A stretch of 64,000 nt of DNA from contig CALUYW010000006.1 of the NCBI GenBank assembly GCA_944325105.1, positions 32,437-96,436 of the forward strand, given 5' to 3'. Of the stretch, positions 36,724-48,438 are shown in pieces. A model generated the notes under the pieces. That model was given only the letters and a program-made list of their open reading frames with translations, was not told where the DNA came from and made no database searches. The DNA comes from Candidatus Gastranaerophilales bacterium. GTDB taxonomy: Bacteria > Cyanobacteriota > Vampirovibrionia > Gastranaerophilales > Gastranaerophilaceae. The first letter of the stretch is position 1; each line of letters opens with the position of its first letter. Both the position numbers and the translations under genes were made by a program.

Positions 36724-37338
36724 ATGGCAAACTTCGCAAAAATCAAAAAAATATTTTTGTTTGCTGTGCTTTTTTTGTTCGGCATAGTTTTTGCCTTTTT
36801 GAGTCCTTGTTTAGCTAATGAAAATGCTATAACAAAAGAAAATCAAAAATATCAGGAAATTTATGAAAAACTTCCGGAGGCTGATTTTTCTTACATTTTT
36901 AATCTTGACCCTTATCAACCGGAAGAATACACAAAGTATATGTACGCTCCATATCCGCTATTTAGAACTGCAATACGCTTTGTGTTTAAAAATACGGTAA
37001 TTGAACCGGGGTATTATCTTTTAACTCCAAGAGATAAAGATGGCAAGTCTTATGTTCTTTTTAAAACAAACGGAAAGGTAAAATATATTATCCCTGTTTA
37101 TGAAAAAGACCTTGTAGAGCCCATGTTTTATGAAAGATATGTGCCTGAGAGAAAATTAACATGGTGGCAGAGCGTGTGCCAAAAAACAAGAAACACCATG
37201 GGAAGATTATTTTCAAAACAAACACAAAGAACACCGCCGCCAAAATCATACATCGATGTAAATGAGTTAGGTACCGATTATTGGCAGGTAATACTTTATT
37301 ATGGGGCAACCAAGTATTATATGATTTTTATGCGATAA
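36724..37338 (+). CDS. Exported hypothetical protein
   Basis: I recognise no family. The 204-residue protein has a clear signal peptide (about 10-31, Ser-Pro-Cys-Leu-Ala ending), then a mature region rich in Tyr, Pro and Lys with strand-forming segments (GYYLLTPRDKDGKSYVLFKTNGKVKYIIPVYE, split across about 97-128) and a Pro-rich stretch near 167-173. The ATG has an AAGGGGG site. It is followed by another exported unknown after 33 bases, so the two may work together in the envelope. Confidence 0.75.
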   Translation: MANFAKIKKIFLFAVLFLFGIVFAFLSPCLANENAITKENQKYQEIYEKLPEADFSYIFNLDPYQPEEYTKYMYAPYPLFRTAIRFVFKNTVIEPGYYLLTPRDKDGKSYVLFKTNGKVKYIIPVYEKDLVEPMFYERYVPERKLTWWQSVCQKTRNTMGRLFSKQTQRTPPPKSYIDVNELGTDYWQVILYYGATKYYMIFMR

Positions 37339-37371
37339 TGAAAGTGATTTTTATATCATAAGGAAGAGAAG

Positions 37372-38361
37372 ATGAAAAATATACTCACAATTTTAATGAT
37401 TTTATCAATGCTAAGCTCAAATGCTTTTGCATTCTCCCTGTTTAGTAAAGATGAGGGCGGAAATAAGGGCTCTATAAAGACATATATTTCTAAAAAAAGC
37501 GAAGAGCGTGAAATTGCCGCTAAGAAAAGAAAAGATATAAAAGAGATTAAAAAAGTCCTAAAACAGCTTGTTGAGTATTCAAACGAACACAATGTAGAAA
37601 AAGTCGTGACTCTTTATGATAAAAACTACAGAAGTTTTGACGGTTTTAAATATGACACTTTTGTAAAAATGTTAAAAGAAACTTTTGAAGTTTATGAAAA
37701 CCTTACATATAAAAGCTCCGTTAAAGACATAATACTATATGAAGATAAGGCGGTTGTTAATCTTGTTGATACAACAACCGCAACTCTGAGCAGCAAAAAA
37801 GATGATAAAAAACAAGAACTTGTTATGCAGGATATTAACACTGGCCATCTTAGAGGCGAGTGCAATTATGCTATTTATATGCAAAAAATAAACGGCGAAT
37901 GGAAAATAACGGGCGATAACGTAATATCTGAAGTTACATCCATTAAGTACGGAAGCGCAAAGAACTACCCTATGGAGTTTAGTGCGCCTCTGACTGTTCC
38001 ATATGACAGCGAATATTGTTTAACCCTTAAAATGGAGCCTAAAAAAGGGAATAAAGTGGTAGCTTCTCTGGGCAAAGAAGAGATTTTATACCCCAGTGCA
38101 GAGCCTAAAGATGTATTTAGAAAACTCCCTAAAGACGGTATTTTGGAGCGTGTAGTTCGTTCAAATAAAAAAGGTTTTAACGAGTATGCCATTGCATCTG
38201 TCGGTATTACAAAAATGGATGTAGCACAGGATTTAAGTGTTATTGAATTTAAAATGACAGGGCTTGCGTTTTTAATGCAAAGAGTAAATCTCTATCAAGA
38301 TGTTAATCCGACTCGCGAGGTTAAGAAAGAAAAGAAAGAAAATGCTGAAAATAAAGGATAA
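37372..38361 (+). CDS. Exported hypothetical protein with NTF2-like region
   Basis: The 329-residue protein has a signal peptide (about 1-20, ending SSNAFA), a charged coil rich in Lys/Glu, then residues about 65-185 that resemble an NTF2/SnoaL-type fold (LVEYSNEHNVEKVVTLYDKNY...GEWKITGDNV). The rest is beta-rich with no family I can name, and a Lys/Glu tail. The end overlaps the start of lspA by 20 nt in another frame, so it belongs to the same transcription unit as lspA and rluD. Confidence 0.72.
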   Translation: MKNILTILMILSMLSSNAFAFSLFSKDEGGNKGSIKTYISKKSEEREIAAKKRKDIKEIKKVLKQLVEYSNEHNVEKVVTLYDKNYRSFDGFKYDTFVKMLKETFEVYENLTYKSSVKDIILYEDKAVVNLVDTTTATLSSKKDDKKQELVMQDINTGHLRGECNYAIYMQKINGEWKITGDNVISEVTSIKYGSAKNYPMEFSAPLTVPYDSEYCLTLKMEPKKGNKVVASLGKEEILYPSAEPKDVFRKLPKDGILERVVRSNKKGFNEYAIASVGITKMDVAQDLSVIEFKMTGLAFLMQRVNLYQDVNPTREVKKEKKENAENKG

Positions 38362-38845
38362 GAGAGCTTTTATATTTTACATTATAGCAGTCGTTATGCT
38401 CTGGCAGCTGGGTGTAACCATAAGAGAATTATGCATAGATTCATATGCTCAAATAAGTACATATAATAGCTCTATAGCCTCTTTTATTTATGCAAAAAAC
38501 ACAGGCGGTGCGTTTTCTTTATTTGAGGGGCATCCTTATCTTCTTGCGCTTTTTGCCCTTGTTGTTTTAGGTGCACTTGTTTTATATGTTTATAAAAGAG
38601 TTACCTTTGAGGATAAATATAAAATCCTTGCTCTTGTTTTTTTTAGCTCGGGAATTTTGGGCAATTTGTATGAGAGATTTACCCTTGGTTATGTAATTGA
38701 CTATATTAAGCTTAATTTTGTTAATTTTGCCGTTTTTAACATGTTCGATGTTATGATATGCACTTCGGTGTTGATTTTTATATTTATGGTCATATATGAG
38801 GATATAGCTTCTCTGAGGGCAAAAAATGCAAAAGATAACCCTTAA
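38342..38845 (+). CDS. lspA: Lipoprotein signal peptidase (signal peptidase II)
   Basis: Cleaves prolipoproteins before the lipid-modified cysteine. The frame reaches back to 38300, but the ATG at 38342 gives a 167-residue protein of standard length. It has four membrane helices. The conserved regions are YAKNTGGAFSLFEGH (50-64), GNLYERFTLGYVIDYI (107-122) and FAVFNMFDVMI (129-139). The catalytic aspartates are Asp120 and Asp136. It overlaps the preceding gene by 20 nt and rluD by 20 nt. Confidence 0.95.
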   Translation: MLKIKDKRAFIFYIIAVVMLWQLGVTIRELCIDSYAQISTYNSSIASFIYAKNTGGAFSLFEGHPYLLALFALVVLGALVLYVYKRVTFEDKYKILALVFFSSGILGNLYERFTLGYVIDYIKLNFVNFAVFNMFDVMICTSVLIFIFMVIYEDIASLRAKNAKDNP

Positions 38846-39767
38846 TTCGGATAGTGCCTCAAAAAGACTTGATGCTTTTTTGGCTCAGACCTTAAATACG
38901 TCAAGAAAAAATATCCTAAAAGCGATTGAGGGTGGAAAAATCCTTGTTGATAATTCAACAAAAAAAGCTTCCTATAAACTAAAAGGGAGCGAGGTTATAC
39001 TATATGACCCCGATATTTTAAAAGAAGAAATTATTGAACTTGAACCTTGGGATACAAAGCTTGATATCAAATACGAAGATGATGAGTTGCTTGTAATCAA
39101 CAAACCAAAGGGCATGCTTACTCATCCGAGCGCTTATCAGAGAGAAAACACCCTTGTAAATGCTCTTTTATACCATTGTAACGGTAAACTTTCTAATTCT
39201 GATGAACCCTTAAGACGCGGTATAGTGCACAGGCTCGATAAGGACACGGCAGGTTTAATGCTTGCGGCTAAGACTGATTTTGCAGCCGAGTCTTTAAGAA
39301 ATCAAATAAGAAATAAAACCGCAAAGAGAAAGTACCTTGCTATAGCGCTTGGTGAATTTAGTCAAAAGGAGGGTGTAATAGATAAAGCGCTTGTGCATTA
39401 CATGGATAATACCGTGAAAATGCAAATAGCGCCTGATAATATGGGTAAAGAGGCTATTACTTATTATAAGGTTTTAGAACAATTCATAGGCGCTGCTCTT
39501 GTTGAACTTGAACTTAAAACAGGAAGAACTCACCAGATAAGAGCGCATTTAAAGTCCATAAATCATCCTGTTTTTGGAGATGATTTATACGGAGCTAGGG
39601 GCGCTACAATTGAAAAATACAGAGGAATAAAGACACAAGGGCAAGTTTTGCAGTCATATTATCTTAGCTTTACACATCCAAAAAATAATGAGATAATGAC
39701 GTTTGAACTTAAACCCGATGATTGGGACAGGGATTTAGTCAGAGTTTTAAAAATAATGAGAGGTTAA
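38826..39767 (+). CDS. rluD: 23S rRNA pseudouridine synthase, RluA/RluD family
   Basis: Converts specific uridines of 23S rRNA to pseudouridine. The 313-residue protein has an N-terminal S4 domain (about 13-75), the active-site motif GIVHRLDKDTAG (132-143, catalytic Asp138), the TGRTHQIRAHL motif (about 229-239) and a C-terminal synthase core. The family includes RluC and RluD, which need more than one sequence to tell apart; the symbol is therefore provisional. It starts inside lspA. The combination lspA-rluD is a common bacterial gene pair. Confidence 0.9.
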   Translation: MQKITLNSDSASKRLDAFLAQTLNTSRKNILKAIEGGKILVDNSTKKASYKLKGSEVILYDPDILKEEIIELEPWDTKLDIKYEDDELLVINKPKGMLTHPSAYQRENTLVNALLYHCNGKLSNSDEPLRRGIVHRLDKDTAGLMLAAKTDFAAESLRNQIRNKTAKRKYLAIALGEFSQKEGVIDKALVHYMDNTVKMQIAPDNMGKEAITYYKVLEQFIGAALVELELKTGRTHQIRAHLKSINHPVFGDDLYGARGATIEKYRGIKTQGQVLQSYYLSFTHPKNNEIMTFELKPDDWDRDLVRVLKIMRG

Positions 39768-39769
39768 AT

Positions 39770-40105
39770 ATGAAAAGTTTAGGTTTATTTTTGGCTTTTA
39801 TAATTACTGCGGCATTTGTTTATCTTTTTGGGTACAACAATTCGCTTATCGGTATAAATATTGGTGATAACCACTATACAATATATTTATTTGTTTACTC
39901 TTCTTTTGCATTTATATTCGGTATAGCAGTAGGTGCGCTTTTAATGTTAAGAGGCATATTTGATGCTTCCGATAACTACAGAAAATTAAAAAGACAATAC
40001 GAAAAAACCTCAATCGGTGCTGATGATTCGGATTTAAGAGTGAAAACTCTTGAAAACAAAATTCAAACTCTTGAAGAAGCGCTCAAAAAAGCTCTTGAAA
40101 AGTAG
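39770..40105 (+). CDS. LapA-domain (DUF1049) membrane protein
   Basis: The frame opens at 39722 inside rluD; the ATG at 39770 with AGAGG upstream is the better start. The 111-residue protein has two membrane helices (about 4-22 and 40-62) and a C-terminal coiled coil (about 72-110). This is the layout of the LapA/LapB-type small envelope proteins that interact with lipopolysaccharide assembly in Proteobacteria; whether it does so here is unknown. Two bases after rluD. Confidence 0.75.
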   Translation: MKSLGLFLAFIITAAFVYLFGYNNSLIGINIGDNHYTIYLFVYSSFAFIFGIAVGALLMLRGIFDASDNYRKLKRQYEKTSIGADDSDLRVKTLENKIQTLEEALKKALEK

Positions 40106-40106
40106 T

Positions 40107-41564
40107 TTATTTTGAATCCCACATATCTTTATGCAATAGAGCTAAAAAGGGTATTAATTCAAGTCTGCCTATCAACATATTAAAAATAAATATCCATTTT
40201 GTTGTATCACAAAGGTTTAAAAAGCTTGCCATAGGGCCGATTTTTGCACTTAAACCGGGGCCGATGTTACCAAGTGTTGTAATTGAGCCCGATAGTGCAA
40301 GTGCGGGGTTTTTTTCAAGAAGCGCCACTACAAAAGAACTGAGCGCAAAAATAAAGAAATAAAACACGCAAAATGCCATCATTTGAGAGCCTATGTCGCT
40401 TGAGATTGCCCTTCCTTCAAGCCTTATAGGATATACTGCGTTAGGGTGAATGATTCTTGCAACTTCTCTTTTTATGTATTTAAAAAGAAAAATCCATCTT
40501 ATCATTTTTATACCGCCTGCGGTTGATGCCGCGCAGCCGCCTGTAAACATAGCGGCAAAGAGCATAATTTTGGCGTCAGGTGACCATTTTATGAAGTCAA
40601 CCGAGGCAAAACCTGTTGATGTCATAAGACTTATGGTCTGAAAAGCCCCGTCTATAAGGCGGTTTAGAAAATTACCTTCTTGAGTGGAGTATAAAAACAA
40701 AGCTATTGTTATACTGAAAAATACCGTCACACCAAGATATGTAAGAAATTCTTCACTTTTTATAAAGGCATCCCATTTGTGTTGTATAAAAGCTTTGTAC
40801 TGCAAAATAAAGTTTGCACCTGACAAAAACATAAAAAATGCCACAACTATAACAACTTTTTGATTGTGATAACCCATGATACTTTCGGGATTTGGTGATA
40901 AACCACCCGTGGATACGGTGGATAATGTAGTACACAAGGCATTATAAAAATCCATACCCAAAAACTTTAAGATTATAATTTGTACTATCGTAAGTCCAAG
41001 ATATATCCCCCATAGCCAGCTTGCGGTGTGGCGAATGCGCGGGGTGACTTTCTCTTCAACAGGCCCCGGAGATTCTGCCGAGAACATTTGCCTGCCTGCT
41101 ACGGCAAATTTAGGCAGTACGGCAATAAATAGCACAACAATTCCCATGCCCCCGAGCCATTGCGTCATCGCGCGATATATAAAAAAAGTCTTAGGGTAAA
41201 TGGAATAATCTTGAAGTATGGTAGCACCTGTTGTTGTAATACCTGAGACTGACTCAAATATGGCGTCAACTACCCCTATATTATAGAAAAGATAGGGTAT
41301 GGCGCAGACTATTGCAAAAAACACCCAAGAGAAAAACACTCCGCTTAGCGCTTCGGGTTTTTTTATACTGTCTATATCTTTTTCTGTTGCTTTGGGCAGC
41401 GTAAACAAAAATCCTAAGGCAATAGATACAAAAGAAGCGCAAATAAAGGGCAGAGTGTGTGATGCTTCTTTATATAGAATCGCAAAAATTACCGGTGTAA
41501 GTAATACTATGCCAATATATCTTAAATTTGAACCTATAATATTTGAAACGATATTATATCTCAT
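40107..41564 (-). CDS. trkH: Potassium uptake protein TrkH (Ktr/Trk channel subunit)
   Basis: Membrane pore of a K+ transporter. The 485-residue protein has about ten helices and four P-loop repeats with the selectivity glycines visible: TTTGATI, STGGLSP, TSTGFAS and TLGNIGPG. The C-terminus is complete. It overlaps the trkA stop by one base (TAATG). Together they form a complete K+ uptake system on the minus strand, convergent with the LapA-like gene. Confidence 0.96.
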   Translation of the reverse strand: MRYNIVSNIIGSNLRYIGIVLLTPVIFAILYKEASHTLPFICASFVSIALGFLFTLPKATEKDIDSIKKPEALSGVFFSWVFFAIVCAIPYLFYNIGVVDAIFESVSGITTTGATILQDYSIYPKTFFIYRAMTQWLGGMGIVVLFIAVLPKFAVAGRQMFSAESPGPVEEKVTPRIRHTASWLWGIYLGLTIVQIIILKFLGMDFYNALCTTLSTVSTGGLSPNPESIMGYHNQKVVIVVAFFMFLSGANFILQYKAFIQHKWDAFIKSEEFLTYLGVTVFFSITIALFLYSTQEGNFLNRLIDGAFQTISLMTSTGFASVDFIKWSPDAKIMLFAAMFTGGCAASTAGGIKMIRWIFLFKYIKREVARIIHPNAVYPIRLEGRAISSDIGSQMMAFCVFYFFIFALSSFVVALLEKNPALALSGSITTLGNIGPGLSAKIGPMASFLNLCDTTKWIFIFNMLIGRLELIPFLALLHKDMWDSK

Positions 41565-42901
41565 TATCTAAAGAAGTCCTTAATAGCTGCGACATCTTGT
41601 GATTTAGTGAATATTAAAAGATTATCGCCTGATTTTATAAGTGTTTGACCTTTTGGAATAATTACTTTTCCTGCTCTTTCAATTATGGCTATAACTGCTC
41701 TTGATGGCAGTTTTAAGTTCATAAGAGCCGTGTTTTCAAAATCTTCTCTTATCTTTAGTTCAAGAATTTCAGCCAGTCCTCTCTCAACCGTTGCCAAAAT
41801 TCCCGCGTGGGATTCTATTATTCGATTTTTAATTTCATTAACCGAGGCTTCTCTTGGAGATATCGCAACGTCTACCCCTACTTTTTCAAAAAGCGTTGCC
41901 GTGGCTATCTGGCCTACTCTTGTAATTGCTCTTTTAACGCCTAGCTGCTTTACAAGCAGAGAACACAAGAGGTTTTTTTCATCGTTATTTGTAACACATA
42001 CCGCAACGTCGCTGTTTCCGATATCTTCCTGCTCCAATAGTTCAAGATTTGTACCGTCACCGTTTAAAACGAGGGTTTTTTTAAGATTTTGCGATAAAAA
42101 TTCACATCTTTTGTAGTTATTTTCAATGATTTTTATTCTTAATTTTGTGCTTTCAAGACTTTTAGCCAGCTCATAACCGACCGAGCCGCCGCCTATAATT
42201 GCAACATCTCTCAAGTTATTTTCTTCGATAAAGAACTGTCCTGCTGTGTTATCAAGCGCATCGGGTGTACCCATAAATATAGCCTTATCGCCTGCCATAA
42301 ACTCGCTGTCGCCGTTTGGTATAAAGAGTTCTTCCTCTCTTACAATGCCTACAACAAGTGTTTCCTCGTTAAAAGAGCAGTCTTTAAGTTTTTTGTTTTT
42401 AAGAGTGGAATTTTCTTTTATTCTATATTCAAGCAACTTGGCGCGTCCGTTAGAAAAGTACTCAACATCAACTGCATCAGGTACTGTTATTATTCTTAAA
42501 ATTTCATGTGTTAAGAGTCTTTCGGGCCAAATTACGTTATCAATGTAGAGTGCATAGTTTTTGTTATGTTCTTCACGTATAGCTCTTAGAGAATCTCTGC
42601 ATTCTTTCTTTGAAACAAAACAAACCGTTGTGGCGCTTGAGAGTTGTTTTGCCATTAAGCAGGCGACAATATTACCCTCGTCTATATTTGTGCAGGCAAT
42701 AAAGACATCACAGTTTTTAATGTCCGCTTCATGCAGGATGTTTATATTTGAAGCATCGGCGCAGATTACCGTTAAATCCAGATTGTTAAACTTTTCAAGA
42801 CTTTTTGCATCGGGGTCAATTACAATGATGTCATGGTCTTCAAAAAACTCTGTGGCTATGATTGAGCCTGTTTCATTTGCGCCGTAAATTATTATTTTCA
42901 T
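41564..42901 (-). CDS. trkA: Trk potassium uptake regulator TrkA
   Basis: Cytoplasmic NAD-binding gate of the TrkH channel. The 445-residue protein has the two RCK_N/RCK_C halves: the first Rossmann motif is YGANETGSIIA (4-14), and the second, IIGGGSVGYELAK, lies at about 226-238. The two RCK_C parts have ELFIPNGDSEFMAGD and VIIPKGQTLIKSGDNLLIF. Nucleotide binding couples energy or redox state to K+ uptake. No ribosome binding site precedes the ATG; a TTGAAA lies upstream. Divergent from gyrB. Confidence 0.96.
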   Translation of the reverse strand: MKIIIYGANETGSIIATEFFEDHDIIVIDPDAKSLEKFNNLDLTVICADASNINILHEADIKNCDVFIACTNIDEGNIVACLMAKQLSSATTVCFVSKKECRDSLRAIREEHNKNYALYIDNVIWPERLLTHEILRIITVPDAVDVEYFSNGRAKLLEYRIKENSTLKNKKLKDCSFNEETLVVGIVREEELFIPNGDSEFMAGDKAIFMGTPDALDNTAGQFFIEENNLRDVAIIGGGSVGYELAKSLESTKLRIKIIENNYKRCEFLSQNLKKTLVLNGDGTNLELLEQEDIGNSDVAVCVTNNDEKNLLCSLLVKQLGVKRAITRVGQIATATLFEKVGVDVAISPREASVNEIKNRIIESHAGILATVERGLAEILELKIREDFENTALMNLKLPSRAVIAIIERAGKVIIPKGQTLIKSGDNLLIFTKSQDVAAIKDFFR

Positions 42902-42948
42902 ATTTATAATTATTAGCTAAACATTTTTAATTTCAAGTGTTTAAAAAT

Positions 42949-45460
<2,512 letters not shown>

Positions 45461-45467
45461 AGAGTTT

Positions 45468-46328
45468 TTAAAACAGGTCTGTTTGGTACTCTAAGTCATA
45501 TTTATCTGCTATTTTTTGAGCAAATTTATGTCTTAGAACCTTGCCCTCGTCACTGTTTAATAATTCTTGTATGGAATCGTAGTTATCCATTATAGAGTTG
45601 TGTTCTTTGTCGTACTTTTGTGGGTTTGTAAGCAGTTGATAAAACATAAGCTCTTTTAAATCATTGGCTATTTGCTCAGGTGGTTGCTGAGTGTCTATAC
45701 CAAGTTTATTCAATTCTTCTATAATTGTATCATCATCCGCATCTTCCATATCTCTCATTGTAGAGTATTGTATATGGTCCTTGCCCATTTTTATAATGTC
45801 GCCCATATTTAGCTTGTAATCAATTCCAAGTTGCTCTAGTGCCATAAGATTCAGCTGCTTTTCAAGGTTGTAGTATATTTGCCTGTAGTCTCCTGTGCCG
45901 TTATCGGGGTTTCTTTTGCTCATACGAGAAAATTTTCCATCCTGCATTATTGCTTCCTGTGTTTTTGCCGGTGTGGCTATTAATACTGCTATATCTCCGC
46001 TTGATAAGGGAAGTGCAACAGGATGCCCATGTAGCAATATTGCCTGAGGTACTATTTTTCTTGAGTCGACACTACAGGAGTGCTCATCCCCTCTGTTTTG
46101 TGCCAGTATTTCTCCCTCGGGGCTTATTGTGAAGCCGTATTCTATATTATTGTCTTTAATTTCTTGTATGATTTTTTCTTTTGCTTTTTGTATTGCTTCT
46201 TCTTTTTTATCTGTTTCGGGCGTGCTTTTTACAAAGCAATCGCACTCCATTGGTTTTAGTGCGGGTTTTTGTGCTTGTAAATCGTATTTTGGTGTAATTT
46301 GTCCTAAAAAATTAATTCCGCTAATCAT
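45468..46328 (-). CDS. Hypothetical protein with JAMM-like His-x-His-Pro motif
   Basis: I recognise no family with certainty. The 286-residue protein opens with MISGINFLGQ and an N-terminal low-complexity stretch with CDCFVKS (29-35). The region 63-120 is suggestive: FTISPEGEIL...ILLHGHPVALPLSSGDIAVLI. His100-x-His102-Pro and Asp112 with Ser109/110 resemble the HxH...S..D zinc site of JAMM/MPN metallopeptidases, and the glutamate in PEGE (71/73) could supply the catalytic acid. The spacing is one residue short of the canonical form, so activity is uncertain. An AGGAAAGGG site precedes the start. It is convergent with gyrB. Confidence 0.7.
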   Translation of the reverse strand: MISGINFLGQITPKYDLQAQKPALKPMECDCFVKSTPETDKKEEAIQKAKEKIIQEIKDNNIEYGFTISPEGEILAQNRGDEHSCSVDSRKIVPQAILLHGHPVALPLSSGDIAVLIATPAKTQEAIMQDGKFSRMSKRNPDNGTGDYRQIYYNLEKQLNLMALEQLGIDYKLNMGDIIKMGKDHIQYSTMRDMEDADDDTIIEELNKLGIDTQQPPEQIANDLKELMFYQLLTNPQKYDKEHNSIMDNYDSIQELLNSDEGKVLRHKFAQKIADKYDLEYQTDLF

Positions 46329-46422
46329 TTTCTATCCCTTTCCTGAATTATTTAAGTTAAAATATTCCAAAAATTGACTTTTATATTAAATTTGTAACAA
46401 AAAATTAACAAACAAAGTATTG

Positions 46423-46431
46423 TGATATAAT
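46423..46431 (+). promoter_or_regulatory. Extended -10 promoter directly upstream of comM
   Basis: TGATATAAT (46423-46431) is a perfect extended -10 element. It ends six bases before the ATG at 46438, and no Shine-Dalgarno sequence is present. Transcription should begin at or next to the start codon. Confidence 0.65.
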
Positions 46432-46437
46432 TTTAAA

Positions 46438-47961
46438 ATGGTAGTAAAAATCACAACTGCAACGCTTATAGGGCTTGAGGCGTATAAAATAGATGTTGAG
46501 GTGGATGTTCTAAATTCTCTTCCTCAAGTTGCAATAATAGGGCTTGGAGATACTGCAATAAGCGAGGCAAAAGAGCGCCTGCGCCTTGCAATTAAAAACT
46601 CTTCTTACGATTTTCCTCAGACAAAAGTTGTCATAAACCTTGCCCCTGCTGATTTAAAAAAAGAAGGTACAAGCTATGACCTTGCAATGGCGGTTGGGAT
46701 TTTAACTAAAGAAAATATTATAAAAAATATCCCCGATAATACGGCTTTTTTGGGCGAGCTATCACTTGACGGTTCAATTCGCCCTGTTAGCGGTATTTTG
46801 CCAATAGTGTGCTCATTAGCTGATTTAGGTATAAAAAAAGTCATTTTGCCTTATCAAAACCTAAAAGAAGCCAGCTTTGTAGAGGGTGTTGAATCGTTAG
46901 GGGCAAAGAATTTAAACGAGCTTGTAAGTTTTTTAAACAACGAGGGCAATTTGCACACTCTTTCTCAAAAGGTTGATGATTTTTTATCAATAGAAGACAA
47001 TTTTGAGATTGATTTTAAACATGTTAAAGGGCAAAAAAATGCAAAATACGCCCTTGAAATTGCAGCCTCAGGAGCACACAATGTCCTTATGTGCGGAGTC
47101 CCGGGCTCCGGCAAAACCATGCTTTCAAAAGCTTTTGTATCGATTTTGCCCCCGCTTGAGAAAAGTGAGGCTATAGAGCTTACAAAAATTTATTCTGCTT
47201 CAGGTCTGCTTGATTATGACAAACCGCTCATCTCAATGCGTCCGTTTCGCTCTCCTCACCATAGTGCTTCTGCTGTCGGGATAATAGGCGGCGGTACAAA
47301 AGTGCGCGCGGGTGAGATAACTTTAGCGCACAGGGGAGTGTTATTTTTAGATGAGATGGTAGAGTTCCCCCGTCAAGTGCTCGAGGTTTTAAGGCAGCCT
47401 CTTGAAGATGGGTTTGTGACGATTTCCCGTGCGTCAGGAAGTGTGAAGTATCCTGCTAATTTTATTTTGCTTGCTGCTATGAATCCTTGCCCCTGCGGGT
47501 TTTTAGGCGACCCGAAGAAACACTGCTCCTGCAGCGATTTTCAAATAAAGCGTTACCGCTCACGTCTTTCAGGGCCGCTATTAGATAGGATTGACCTTCA
47601 AATTGAAGTTGCAAGATTGAGCGAAGATGAACTTATAAATATAAAAGAAGACTCTGAGAGCTCTTATGAAATAAGAAAAAGAGTAATTGCCGCAAGAAAA
47701 ATTCAAATTGAAAGATATAAAAACGACGGCATATTAACAAACTCCGAGCTTAATGCAAAGCTTGTTAAGAAGTACTGCAAGATTGATAGCGAGTCAGAAA
47801 AAATGCTAAAATTTGCCATATCAAAATTTAACCTCTCGGCAAGAGCCTACGAGAGGATTTTAAAAATTTCGCGCACAATAGCAGATATAGAAAACAGGGA
47901 AAATATTGACTCAAGCCACATTGCAAAAGCACTGCAGTTTAGAGGCATTAGTGAAGTATAA
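46438..47961 (+). CDS. comM: Magnesium chelatase-like AAA+ protein (ComM/YifB)
   Basis: A 507-residue hexameric AAA+ helicase related to ComM, which speeds branch migration during natural transformation. An N-terminal ChlI/ComM domain (about 1-165) has IGLGDTAISEAKERLRLA, followed by the AAA core with Walker A GVPGSGKTML (about 220-229) and Walker B GVLFLDEMVEF, and a C-terminal lid with the zinc-like PCPCGFLGDPKKHCSCS motif (about 351-367). No other competence gene is nearby. The mRNA may be leaderless. Confidence 0.92.
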   Translation: MVVKITTATLIGLEAYKIDVEVDVLNSLPQVAIIGLGDTAISEAKERLRLAIKNSSYDFPQTKVVINLAPADLKKEGTSYDLAMAVGILTKENIIKNIPDNTAFLGELSLDGSIRPVSGILPIVCSLADLGIKKVILPYQNLKEASFVEGVESLGAKNLNELVSFLNNEGNLHTLSQKVDDFLSIEDNFEIDFKHVKGQKNAKYALEIAASGAHNVLMCGVPGSGKTMLSKAFVSILPPLEKSEAIELTKIYSASGLLDYDKPLISMRPFRSPHHSASAVGIIGGGTKVRAGEITLAHRGVLFLDEMVEFPRQVLEVLRQPLEDGFVTISRASGSVKYPANFILLAAMNPCPCGFLGDPKKHCSCSDFQIKRYRSRLSGPLLDRIDLQIEVARLSEDELINIKEDSESSYEIRKRVIAARKIQIERYKNDGILTNSELNAKLVKKYCKIDSESEKMLKFAISKFNLSARAYERILKISRTIADIENRENIDSSHIAKALQFRGISEV

Positions 47962-47979
47962 ACTGCCCGCTTGGCTAAA

Positions 47980-48008
47980 TTGAATTTTATTTTGCTAACA
48001 TATATAAT
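47980..48008 (+). promoter_or_regulatory. Sigma70-type promoter of the thioredoxin-like/ccdA operon
   Basis: TTGAAT (47980-47985) and TATAAT (48003-48008) are separated by 17 bp in the gap after comM. An AAAGG site precedes the ATG at 48036. Confidence 0.75.
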
Positions 48009-48035
48009 TTAGGGGTATTTTAAGAAAGGTTAAAT

Positions 48036-48431
48036 ATGAAAAATTGGATTATAGTTTTATTAATTTTTGCAATACCTTTAGGCTTATACGCTTATCTTGA
48101 GTCAAATGCGCTTGATGCCCGTGCAAAGGAAGAAGTAAGTGTACAAAACGGTAAAGCAAAAGTTATTAAGTTCTACTCTCCTATGTGTTCAGATTGTAAA
48201 AAAGTTTCAAAAGAGATGGTGGGTGTAGTAGAGGATTATAAAGACGCCGTTACTTTTGAAGAAATTAACGTGTCTGAGCAAACTGATAAAAATAAGGCTT
48301 TAATTAAAAAATATAAAATAACTCTTGTACCTACGCTTATTTTTGAAACAAAAGACGGAAAGACATTTAAAAAAGTCGAAGGTTTCATTGAAGATGATGA
48401 AATTGAGAGCAATATCGTAAACATTAAGTAG
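48036..48431 (+). CDS. Membrane-anchored thioredoxin-like protein
   Basis: The 131-residue protein has one N-terminal signal-anchor (about 4-20) and a thioredoxin fold with the redox motif CSDC (Cys51-Cys54) after KVIKFYSPM. The motif is unusual for Trx (CGPC) or DsbE (CxPC). The cis-proline is in LVPTLIF (near 97-103). It probably works in the periplasm and is reduced by the CcdA partner encoded 7 bases downstream, for cytochrome c maturation or disulfide control. The electron acceptor is unknown. Confidence 0.85.
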   Translation: MKNWIIVLLIFAIPLGLYAYLESNALDARAKEEVSVQNGKAKVIKFYSPMCSDCKKVSKEMVGVVEDYKDAVTFEEINVSEQTDKNKALIKKYKITLVPTLIFETKDGKTFKKVEGFIEDDEIESNIVNIK

Positions 48432-48438
48432 GTAAAAA

